Shown here piece after piece: positions 1 through 6,997 of a DNA stretch of 8,139 bases; positions within the stretch are counted from its first letter, which is position 1, and every line of letters starts with the position of its first letter. This DNA comes from Lachnospiraceae bacterium (GTDB lineage: Bacteria; Bacillota; Clostridia; Lachnospirales; Lachnospiraceae): the NCBI GenBank assembly GCA_003446735.1, contig DMCJ01000145.1, positions 1 to 8,139 of the forward strand. Reading direction: 5' to 3'. Under the pieces are notes generated by a model. It ran no database searches and was not told the DNA's origin. It was given only the letters and a program-made list of their open reading frames with translations. A program made the translations under genes and the position numbers.

Positions 1-269
1 GGATAACATCCGGTGGAGGCGACTCTAAGGACAGTGCAACAGAAATGAACCGCCTGCATTGCAGGTAAGGGTGGAAAGGCAGTGTAAGAGACTACCGCCT
101 GCTCGGTAACGCGCAGGGCACATGTAAACCCCATCCGGAGCAAGACCGAAACGAAAGCCATACGGCGGCCCGCCGTGCTTTCAGGTAGGTTGCTTTAGCC
201 TGCTGGCAACAGCAGTGCAAGACAGATGACCACTCAACGACAGAACCCGGCTTATCGTTGCCCTCTGAT
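1..269 (+). ncRNA. rnpB: RNase P RNA, bacterial class A, 5' part missing
   Basis: This is the catalytic RNA of ribonuclease P, which removes 5' leaders from tRNA precursors. The window starts inside the molecule, so the P1 5' strand, P2-P8 and the 5' half of P4 lie upstream. The sequence follows the E. coli class A RNA closely. It has a P9-like hairpin at 1-11, the AGTGCAACAG segment at 32-41, a CCTGC/GCAGG hairpin at 53-65, GGTAAGGGTGG at 64-74 and GGAGCAAGACC at 137-147. P16 is GAAAGC 153-158 with GCTTTC 177-182, and P17 is ACGGC 162-166 with GCCGT 172-176. The GGT at 184-186 is the L15 site that pairs with the tRNA 3' CCA. P18 is CTGCTG/CAGCAG at 200-215, closed by a GCAA tetraloop. The conserved 3' segment ACAGAACCCGGCTTAT is at 239-254. 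Having P16-P18 in class A order fits Clostridia rather than Bacilli. The exact 3' end is approximate and was set by the expected P1 3' strand. Confidence 0.96.
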
Positions 270-277
270 ATTTTTTG
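256..277 (+). terminator. possible rnpB terminator or attenuator (P1 3' strand plus T-run)
   Basis: The last bases of the RNA (TTGCCCTCTGAT, about 258-269) should form the 3' strand of helix P1, and a run of six T follows at 271-276. A terminal helix plus T-run can act as an intrinsic terminator. The 5' strand of P1 lies outside the window, so the hairpin cannot be confirmed. If it is leaky, the rnpB promoter could feed the kinase gene, which starts only about 30 bases later. Confidence 0.4.
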
Positions 278-299
278 TGTACAGGGATAGTTTATATAG

Positions 300-3068
300 A
301 TGACAGGTGTCGAAAAGAAAAACGAACATAACGAGCTCATTTTATGTATTAAGACGCTCTTTTTTATCTTTATCATCGTTTCGATGCTGATCGTGGCATA
401 TTATACTGCAAATGATAAGCTTAAGGTCGGCTGGGAAGACAGGTTTGATTATATAGAAGAGTGGAAGGTGGTGGATTCCGAGGGAAATGAATTTACCACC
501 GGAAGATATTTCAGGGATAACAGGGCATATAAGGAGGATTTCTCGATATATGCGACTCTTCCCGATGATATCAAGGACGGAGATGTCCTTTTCTTTTATG
601 CAAGCCGGGATACAGCGGTATTTGTAGATGATGATCTTAGGGCGAGTTTTGATACCGAAAGGGATGTGGTGATCCCCGGAGGTGTGGTAAAGAGATTTTA
701 TATGATGGCGCCTCTTTATGCATCCGATGCGGGTAAAGAGGTAAGGATGGTCAGGTTTTCTACCGCCAGACGCCCCGAGATCGTTCCCGAGACCGTTATC
801 ACGACAAAATACGGTGTGTATTCCTACCTTATGGAAGAGTTTGGACTTACGTTCTGGCTTTCAAATGTCCTGCTCATCTTTTCATCTGTCGTCATCTTAG
901 TCGGCATAGGAATGTTCATATGGTACAGACAGCATATAGAGATGCTCTGGGCAGCTCTGGGCATATTTGTCTGTGCTTCCTGGCTTACGACCAATTCCTA
1001 TCTCTATCCTTTTATCTTTAAGCACTATCATATAGACGGGATCGTCAATTACATGCTATGCCTTATGATGCCCTTCGGATTTCTATTCTATCTTGATTCT
1101 ATCAGGCACGGAAGGGATAAAAGGTTCATGATCTTTTTAATGCTCTTATCGTCTGCAAATGCGATCGTGTTCACACTCCTTCATTTCCTTGAGATAGTAA
1201 GTTTTTCAAAGGCTCTGGTCGCGATAGATACAATTCTTGGTCTTATAATAGTCGGAGTCATCTATGTCCTTGTAAAGGATTTAAAAGGCGGCTACACAAA
1301 AGAATACAAATATATGGCCATAGGCTTTTTTGGATTTATCATCTGTGCCCTGGCGGAAATAGTTGCGATAGTCTTTCTTGAATCAAAGAACGACAGCATC
1401 CCCATGCTGATCGGTCTTTCCATCCTTTTGGTCTTCGTAGTTATCCAGCAGGTCGATGACCTTAAAAAGATAAGCAGGGAAAAGCAGGAAGCCATAAAGC
1501 TTTCGGATGCCAAGACCAAATTCCTTACGAGCATGTCTCATGAGATAAGGACGCCCATAAATTCCATCCTCGGAATGAATGAGATGATATTAAGGGAAAA
1601 TAAGAATGAGGCCATAGGGGAATATGCAAAGACCATAAAGAGTTCCGGAAATATGCTCCTTATGCTCATTAATGATGTCCTTGATTTCTCCAAGATCGAA
1701 GCCGGAAAGATGGAGATAAACGAAGGTGAATACAGGCTCTCAAATCTCATAAACGAGATACTTCCGATGGTAAGCGAAAGAGCTTCATCCAAGGGACTTA
1801 CATATAAAAGCGTTCTTGTAAACGAAGTTCCCAACGGGCAGTACAGTGACGAATTCAGGATAAAGCAGATCCTCATAAATCTCATAAATAATGCGATCAA
1901 ATATACCGATGAGGGAGGCGTGACATTACTTATCGGCGGACGATACAAAGATGAGTATGTATTCGATCTGGATCTAACCGTTAAGGATACGGGAAGAGGC
2001 ATAAGGAAAGAAGATATTGACGGTCTTTTCTCCGCATTTACGAGAGCTGAAACGAATAAGAACGGCAATATCGAAGGAACGGGACTCGGGCTTGCCATAG
2101 TAAAGAGCATAGTCGATTCCTTAAACGGACAGATACGCGTAATGAGCGAATATATGCAGGGCTCGGAATTTATCGTGACGATCCCCGTTAAGGTGACGGA
2201 TAAGACTCCCGTAGGAGAGGATCTGGATTATATCGCAGAAGATAATCCGGAAGATCAGATAAGCGAATGCGATTATTATGCTCCGGATGCTAAAGTTCTT
2301 GCCGTAGATGATAATAAGGCGAATCTTAAGATAGTAAAACTTTTCTTAAAGAGGACCGGGATAAAGCCCGATACCTGCGAGAGCGGAGCAGAAGCGATAG
2401 ATATGTGCAAGAAGAAAAAATATGATCTTATTCTTTTGGATCATATGATGCCCGCGCCCGACGGGATAGAAACACTTAAAAGAATAAGAAATTCGAAAGA
2501 GTCCTTAAATAAGCATACAGTTGCACTCGTACTTACGGCAAATGCACTTTCGGGCAGCAGGGGGACTTACATGGAAGCCGGATTTGCGGACTATCTGACA
2601 AAGCCTCTTGATTCGCATCTGCTTGAAGAGAGAGTAAAGAAATATCTTCCGGATTATAAGGTATTAAGTCGGCAGGCCGAATCGGAAAAAGAGCCCGAAG
2701 TAAAAGAAAGTGCCCTTATTAAAAGGCTTAAAAAAATAGACGGTATGGATTATACGGCCGCCTTAAGATATAGCGGAGATGACGAAGAGATCTTAGAAGA
2801 ACTCATAAACGATATCGTAGAGGAGAGCGACGAGAGGATAGAAAGGCTTAAGGTCAGCCTTGAGAAAGAAGATCTTGACGCTTACGGACTTGAGGCACAT
2901 GCTACAAAAGGCCTGCTGGCAACGGCCGGTTTTGTAACGCTTTCAAAGAGGGCGGAAAAACATGAGAAGGCTGCGAAGGATGGAAACCTTAATTATATCA
3001 AAAATGATGCAGGAGATTTCTTTGCATCCTATCTGGATATCTGTGAAAGACTAAAGACTGACGGGTAA
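300..3068 (+). CDS. hybrid sensor histidine kinase (7TM-type, HisKA-HATPase-REC-HPt)
   Basis: A membrane-bound phosphorelay kinase that should autophosphorylate on sensing an external signal and pass phosphate His-Asp-His to an unlinked response regulator. Residues 13-35 form a first TM. Residues 38-180 are an extracytoplasmic, mostly beta-predicted domain that I cannot assign. Residues 185-383 hold about seven hydrophobic segments, like 7TMR-DISM receptors. HisKA follows, with phospho-acceptor His414 in SMSHEIRTP. The HATPase has its N box around Asn530/531, G1 at DTGRG 563-567 and G2 at GTGLGL 593-598. REC (about 666-786) has Asp670/671, phospho-acceptor Asp714, Thr746 and Lys768. The C-terminal HPt (about 815-922) has His867 in HATKG. 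All catalytic residues are present. There is no DNA-binding or other output domain. The start is firm, because a TAG codon at 297-299 sits directly before the ATG and excludes any upstream extension. A weak AGGGAT at 283-288 may be the ribosome site. The next gene starts five bases after the stop. Confidence 0.95.
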   Translation: MTGVEKKNEHNELILCIKTLFFIFIIVSMLIVAYYTANDKLKVGWEDRFDYIEEWKVVDSEGNEFTTGRYFRDNRAYKEDFSIYATLPDDIKDGDVLFFYASRDTAVFVDDDLRASFDTERDVVIPGGVVKRFYMMAPLYASDAGKEVRMVRFSTARRPEIVPETVITTKYGVYSYLMEEFGLTFWLSNVLLIFSSVVILVGIGMFIWYRQHIEMLWAALGIFVCASWLTTNSYLYPFIFKHYHIDGIVNYMLCLMMPFGFLFYLDSIRHGRDKRFMIFLMLLSSANAIVFTLLHFLEIVSFSKALVAIDTILGLIIVGVIYVLVKDLKGGYTKEYKYMAIGFFGFIICALAEIVAIVFLESKNDSIPMLIGLSILLVFVVIQQVDDLKKISREKQEAIKLSDAKTKFLTSMSHEIRTPINSILGMNEMILRENKNEAIGEYAKTIKSSGNMLLMLINDVLDFSKIEAGKMEINEGEYRLSNLINEILPMVSERASSKGLTYKSVLVNEVPNGQYSDEFRIKQILINLINNAIKYTDEGGVTLLIGGRYKDEYVFDLDLTVKDTGRGIRKEDIDGLFSAFTRAETNKNGNIEGTGLGLAIVKSIVDSLNGQIRVMSEYMQGSEFIVTIPVKVTDKTPVGEDLDYIAEDNPEDQISECDYYAPDAKVLAVDDNKANLKIVKLFLKRTGIKPDTCESGAEAIDMCKKKKYDLILLDHMMPAPDGIETLKRIRNSKESLNKHTVALVLTANALSGSRGTYMEAGFADYLTKPLDSHLLEERVKKYLPDYKVLSRQAESEKEPEVKESALIKRLKKIDGMDYTAALRYSGDDEEILEELINDIVEESDERIERLKVSLEKEDLDAYGLEAHATKGLLATAGFVTLSKRAEKHEKAAKDGNLNYIKNDAGDFFASYLDICERLKTDG

Positions 3069-3073
3069 ATACA

Positions 3074-4513
3074 ATGCTGTTTAATTCGCTTTCATTTGCC
3101 ATATTTCTGCCCATTGTTTTTCTTATCTACTGGGCAGCGCCTAAGAAGGCAAGATATGTGATATTGCTCATCTCCAGCTATTATTTCTACATGAGCTGGA
3201 ATGTAAGATATGTGGTGCTTATCTTATTTACCACCATTGTCTCTTATTTTTGTGCCCTGCTTTGTGAAAAAGAGGTAAGCGAAAAGAAAAAGAAACTCTG
3301 GGTCATCCTTGCGGTGATATCCTCGCTTTCTGTCTTATTTTTCTTTAAATATTTCAATTTTACATTTGAAAGCATTCAGAGGCTGGCCGATCTTATAAAG
3401 ATCCCGCTGCATACACCGACACTTAATCTTATGCTCCCGGTGGGTATATCCTTCTATACCTTCCAGACATTAAGCTACGTGGCGGATGTTTATAATAAGA
3501 AAGTAAGTGCCGAAAAGAATTTCTTCTTATATGCGGCATTCATCTCATTCTTCCCCCAGCTTGTGGCAGGCCCTATTGAAAGGACGGAGAACCTTCTTCC
3601 GCAGATAAAGTCTGATCATGTCTTTACATATGAAGAGGGATCTTACGGAGCAAGGCTCATGGCCTGGGGCTTTTTCAAAAAGCTTGTCATAGCCGATAAT
3701 ATGGCAGCTTTTGCCGATGTGATATTTGAAGACCCGACCTCATATACGGGATCAGTCCTTATCTTTGCGATCCTGTTTTTCACGATCCAGATCTACTGCG
3801 ATTTCTCGGGCTATTCGGATATAGCGATAGGAACGGCTAGGCTCTTTGACATTAAGCTTATGAGAAACTTCGAGAGCCCCTATTTTGCGATTTCGATGCA
3901 GGACTTCTGGAGAAGGTGGCATATATCCCTTTCAACCTGGTTCAGGGATTATGTATATATCCCCCTGGGAGGCAGCAGACGGGGGAGGATTAGAAGTTAT
4001 GTTAACCTTATCATAACCTTCACCTTATCCGGTCTCTGGCACGGAGCAGCTTTTAAATATGTTGCGTGGGGACTGCTTCACGGGATTGCCCAGTGCGTCG
4101 AAAAAATATTTAAGCTTAACACGAGGAAGAATGATGAAGTTAAAAGCCCTGTTAAGACCGCATTAAGGAGAGTGTGCGTATTTTTAACGGCTGCGGCGCT
4201 CTGGTGCTTTTTCAGAGCCAATTCCCTTAAGCAGGCGCTGTACTTTTTTGCCAATATGTTTAAGGGCGCGCTTCACCCTGTAAATTACGTACTTACCGGA
4301 TTATCATTTTTCGATGCAAGGCTCTTATGTTTTATGATATTACCGCTTATTTTATTATTTCTCTTTGACAAAAGGGCGCTTAAGTCGGATCCGCTTAAGG
4401 ATATCACCGGTTTAAAGGCGGGGGTAAGATGGATCATATATGTTCTTTTCTTCCTCCTTTTCATGTTACTTGCAAGCTTTAACTCAAAAGAGTTTGTTTA
4501 CTTTAAATTTTAA
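3074..4513 (+). CDS. MBOAT family O-acyltransferase (AlgI/DltB-like), first copy
   Basis: A polytopic membrane protein of 479 residues, the usual size for AlgI-type MBOAT proteins. Family members take an acyl group, usually acetyl, from a cytoplasmic donor and pass it across the membrane for O-acylation of a surface polymer. Visible signatures are PVGISFYTFQTLSYV, FFPQLVAGPIER, the hallmark FWRRWHISLSTWFRDYVYIP with His283, and LSGLWHG with His323, which corresponds to the invariant catalytic MBOAT histidine (His322 in AlgI). A second histidine, His336, follows in LLHG. The C-terminus ends in FVYFKF, the typical family tail. It starts five bases after the kinase stop with only a poor Shine-Dalgarno, so translational coupling to the kinase is likely. 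A DltB role is less likely because no dltA, dltC or dltD-sized gene is adjacent. The acyl group and acceptor cannot be read from the sequence. Confidence 0.94.
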   Translation: MLFNSLSFAIFLPIVFLIYWAAPKKARYVILLISSYYFYMSWNVRYVVLILFTTIVSYFCALLCEKEVSEKKKKLWVILAVISSLSVLFFFKYFNFTFESIQRLADLIKIPLHTPTLNLMLPVGISFYTFQTLSYVADVYNKKVSAEKNFFLYAAFISFFPQLVAGPIERTENLLPQIKSDHVFTYEEGSYGARLMAWGFFKKLVIADNMAAFADVIFEDPTSYTGSVLIFAILFFTIQIYCDFSGYSDIAIGTARLFDIKLMRNFESPYFAISMQDFWRRWHISLSTWFRDYVYIPLGGSRRGRIRSYVNLIITFTLSGLWHGAAFKYVAWGLLHGIAQCVEKIFKLNTRKNDEVKSPVKTALRRVCVFLTAAALWCFFRANSLKQALYFFANMFKGALHPVNYVLTGLSFFDARLLCFMILPLILLFLFDKRALKSDPLKDITGLKAGVRWIIYVLFFLLFMLLASFNSKEFVYFKF

Positions 4514-4524
4514 GGTCGAAAGCT

Positions 4525-5517
4525 ATGTGGAAAGATATCGGAAAACTTTTCATAAGACTCATTAGCGTGGTGCTGCCGGTATGCCTTTTTCTGATGCTCT
4601 ATGCGGCTTTGTTTCCCATGTATTACCTTGACCCCGAATATGCGATGTATAAGCAGCAAAAGGACGTTATAACAGGTAACATTGAAGCGGGAGAGAATAT
4701 AAAGACGATTGTAATAGGTGACAGCAGAGCCAAGGCTGCGTTCATGCCCGAATATCTTTCCGATGACTGCTATAACCTTGCACTCGGCGGAACGACTCCG
4801 ATAGAAGGTTTCTATACACTCAAGGAGTATCTGGGGCAGTACGAAGCTCCTGAGTATCTTATCTTATGCTATGCCCCGATGCATTACGAGGATAAGGATA
4901 CCTTATGGACAAGGAGCATATATTTCCACATGATAAACGATGAGGATATGATGGAGATATTTGATATCGCAAACGGGTGCGAAGTAACAGACAATATCCT
5001 TATAGAAGACTATTTTAAGGAATGGCTCATGTACAGGACCTATATGCCAAATAAGTACTGCACGGCCATAAGGAATTCAGTATTCTCCGACAGATATAAG
5101 GAAAATAAGGCTAAATACGAATATGTAACGGCTCACAGGGGGCAGGCTTATTTTGGCACAGAGGATGAGAACGGCGGCGTAAACGGAGAAGCTAAAGAAG
5201 AAAGATTCATTCCCTCCGATGTCATAACGATATATCTTGAAAAGATATTCGATCTTTGCAGGGAAAACAATATAAAAGTGATAATAGAGCAGACACCGAT
5301 GAATGAGACCTCCTTAAAGATAATAGACAGGCAGTACAGACATGACTTTAAGGATTATATGGACATGGTCGAAAAAATGGATGAAAACGCGCTCGTATAT
5401 GATTATTTCTATGAATATCCCAATTCCTATTTCGGTGATGCGGATCATTTAAACGAACAAGGCGTAAAGGAATACTGCATTTATCTAAACGAGGCTTATC
5501 CGGAGGTGTTTGACTGA
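4525..5517 (+). CDS. membrane-anchored SGNH-type (AlgJ/AlgX/DltD-like) acyl-transfer protein
   Basis: A 330-residue protein with Lys3, Lys7 and Arg11 before one hydrophobic segment (about 8-30) and no obvious signal peptidase site. It is therefore predicted to be an N-in anchored protein with its main domain outside the cell. That domain carries SGNH-type landmarks: block I VIGDSRA with the nucleophile candidate Ser67, block II NLALGG at 84-89, and block V GDADHLNEQG with Asp305 and His308 as the DxxH pair. A clear block III GxN motif is not seen. The equivalent strand reads LILCYAP, so the oxyanion-hole residue is uncertain. In AlgJ, AlgX, PatB and DltD systems such a protein takes the acyl group from the MBOAT partner and puts it on the polymer. 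The gene lies between two MBOAT genes, starting 11 bases after the first with AAGG at 4512-4515, and its stop overlaps the next start by one base. An esterase role is the alternative. Confidence 0.82.
   Translation: MWKDIGKLFIRLISVVLPVCLFLMLYAALFPMYYLDPEYAMYKQQKDVITGNIEAGENIKTIVIGDSRAKAAFMPEYLSDDCYNLALGGTTPIEGFYTLKEYLGQYEAPEYLILCYAPMHYEDKDTLWTRSIYFHMINDEDMMEIFDIANGCEVTDNILIEDYFKEWLMYRTYMPNKYCTAIRNSVFSDRYKENKAKYEYVTAHRGQAYFGTEDENGGVNGEAKEERFIPSDVITIYLEKIFDLCRENNIKVIIEQTPMNETSLKIIDRQYRHDFKDYMDMVEKMDENALVYDYFYEYPNSYFGDADHLNEQGVKEYCIYLNEAYPEVFD
5502..5508 (+). promoter_or_regulatory. Shine-Dalgarno for the second MBOAT gene, inside the SGNH gene
   Basis: GGAGGTG lies eight bases before the ATG at 5517, within the last codons of the SGNH gene. 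The stop TGA (5515-5517) and the ATG share one base. This supports the chosen start and suggests coupled translation of the two proteins. Confidence 0.8.
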
Positions 5518-6935
5518 TGGTTTTCTCGACGGTTATCTTCCTTTGCATATTCCTTCCTCTGACACTTATCATATATCACATCCTCCCGTGGAAGCTTAAA
5601 AATATATATCTGCTTATCGCAAGTCTTATATTTTACGCCTGGGGAGAGCCCAAATACGTTTTATGCATGCTCTTTACGATCGCGGTAGACTATTTCGGAG
5701 CGCTCCTTATATCAAAGGATGCACGGGGCGGGAAGATATATCTTATAATCACCGTCATCATAAATCTCCTTACGCTCTCGTTTTTTAAATATACGGATTT
5801 TTTAGTCGGGAACATAAGGGCGGTCTTTCCGGGCGCACTTTCCTTTGTTCCGCAGATAGTCATGCCGATAGGTATATCCTTTTATACATTTCAGGGTATA
5901 AGCTATGTAGTGGACGTTTACAGGGATAAGAGCATAGTAAGAAAGGATCCTTTAAAACTGGCTCTTTATATCTCGATGTTCCCGCAGCTTATCGCCGGCC
6001 CTATAGTAAGGTATACCGATGTAAATAAAAAGATCGATGAAAGAAAAGTTACCGCGAATGATCTTGCTCTCGGAGCCGAAAGGTTCATTTTGGGACTTTT
6101 TAAAAAGAGCGTTCTTGCAAACGGAATAGGTGCCATAGCCGATCAGATAATACTCGGTGATATTTCGGTCATGGGAACGGCTGTTTCCTGGCTTGGCGCC
6201 ATAGCCTATACGCTTCAGATCTTTTATGATTTTTCGGGTTATTCGGACATGGCCATAGGTATAGGAAAGATGCTCGGATTTGATTTTCCGGAGAACTTTA
6301 ATGATCCTTATATTTCAAAGAGCATAAGCGAATTCTGGAGAAGATGGCACATCTCCCTATCCTCGTGGTTTAGGGATTATGTCTATATCCCTTTAGGCGG
6401 CAGCAGGAAGGGAAATGTATATATCAATCTTTTCATCGTATTCCTCCTTACGGGTATATGGCACGGCGCAGGCTGGGGATTTTTATTATGGGGATTATGG
6501 CATGGCTTTTTTGTGATCTTAGAGAGAGTCATCCGGAATAAAAGTAAGGATAAGCATAAAACATCAAACATCATAAAGGACGCCTTCTTACACATATATA
6601 CGCTCCTTGTCGTTATAAACGGATGGGTCTTATTTAAGATAGTAAGCGTAAGAAGAACACTTTCCTACCTTTCGGTAATGTACGGATTAAAAAAGAATTT
6701 ATTTACCGCATTTTCACCGGGATATTATCTTTCGGGAGAAAGATGTGTATTACTGATCATAGCGATACTCGGGGCTTTCGGTGTATTTTCAGGCCTCTCT
6801 GCCTTTATCCGGAAAAAAGCCGGGGGCCCTGTATTTACCGTCCTTTACAGGATTTTTCTTATACTTTTGCTCATAATATCCTATGTGAGCGTTATAACCG
6901 GAAGCTACAATCCGTTTATTTATTTCAGATTCTGA
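5517..6935 (+). CDS. MBOAT family O-acyltransferase (AlgI/DltB-like), second copy
   Basis: A second polytopic MBOAT protein, 472 residues, with the same family layout as the first: MPIGISFYTFQGISYV, MFPQLIAGPIVR, FWRRWHISLSSWFRDYVYIP with His278, TGIWHG with the catalytic-type His316, LWHG with His329, and the C-terminal tail FIYFRF. All key residues are intact, so it is expected to be active. It is clearly a different protein outside these motifs. Its N-terminus (VFSTVIFLCIFLPLTLIIYH), middle and C-terminal third differ strongly from the first copy, so this is not a recent tandem duplication. It overlaps the SGNH gene by one base and has a strong Shine-Dalgarno, which makes it the most tightly coupled partner of that protein. 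It is probably the last gene of the operon. Its substrate is unknown. It may acylate a different sugar or polymer, or use a different acyl chain, from the first copy. Confidence 0.94.
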   Translation: MVFSTVIFLCIFLPLTLIIYHILPWKLKNIYLLIASLIFYAWGEPKYVLCMLFTIAVDYFGALLISKDARGGKIYLIITVIINLLTLSFFKYTDFLVGNIRAVFPGALSFVPQIVMPIGISFYTFQGISYVVDVYRDKSIVRKDPLKLALYISMFPQLIAGPIVRYTDVNKKIDERKVTANDLALGAERFILGLFKKSVLANGIGAIADQIILGDISVMGTAVSWLGAIAYTLQIFYDFSGYSDMAIGIGKMLGFDFPENFNDPYISKSISEFWRRWHISLSSWFRDYVYIPLGGSRKGNVYINLFIVFLLTGIWHGAGWGFLLWGLWHGFFVILERVIRNKSKDKHKTSNIIKDAFLHIYTLLVVINGWVLFKIVSVRRTLSYLSVMYGLKKNLFTAFSPGYYLSGERCVLLIIAILGAFGVFSGLSAFIRKKAGGPVFTVLYRIFLILLLIISYVSVITGSYNPFIYFRF

Positions 6936-6937
6936 TG

Positions 6938-6943
6938 TATAAT
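6938..6943 (+). promoter_or_regulatory. possible -10 box for the downstream 7TM gene
   Basis: A perfect TATAAT starts three bases after the stop of the second MBOAT gene, 55 bases before the next start codon. At a 17-base spacing the -35 position reads TTTATT (6915-6920), a poor match inside the MBOAT coding sequence. A second A/T-rich stretch, ACTATAAG, follows directly. No terminator hairpin is seen between the MBOAT stop and the next gene, so read-through is also possible. Confidence 0.35.
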
Positions 6944-6986
6944 ACTATAAGCAGGCGGGATTAATTTTGGAATAATAACATATCAT

Positions 6987-6992
6987 AAGGAG
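6987..6992 (+). promoter_or_regulatory. Shine-Dalgarno fixing the start of the last gene
   Basis: AAGGAG sits five bases before the ATG at 6998. It is one of the best ribosome binding sites in the window and supports this start codon for a gene whose end is not visible. Confidence 0.8.
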
Positions 6993-6997
6993 TTTTC

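Noticed and set aside
92..376. 94-codon minus-strand open frame across rnpB and the kinase start
   Set aside because: It lies mostly on the complement of a conserved structural RNA and extends into the 5' end of a well-supported gene. The composition is not protein-like and it is a chance frame.
1538..2110. 190-codon minus-strand open frame inside the kinase
   Set aside because: It is antisense to the HisKA/HATPase coding region with all motifs on the + strand. It is a codon-bias shadow rich in Ser, Leu and Phe.
3074..6935. dlt operon (D-alanylation of teichoic acid) as the identity of the MBOAT genes
   Set aside because: A dlt operon would normally show dltA (adenylation enzyme), dltC (carrier protein) and a larger dltD. 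None is present, and two MBOATs are not expected.
6743..6964. 73-codon + strand frame overlapping the end of the second MBOAT
   Set aside because: It is out of frame with a gene whose C-terminal motif FIYFRF is conserved. No ribosome site and no recognisable domain.
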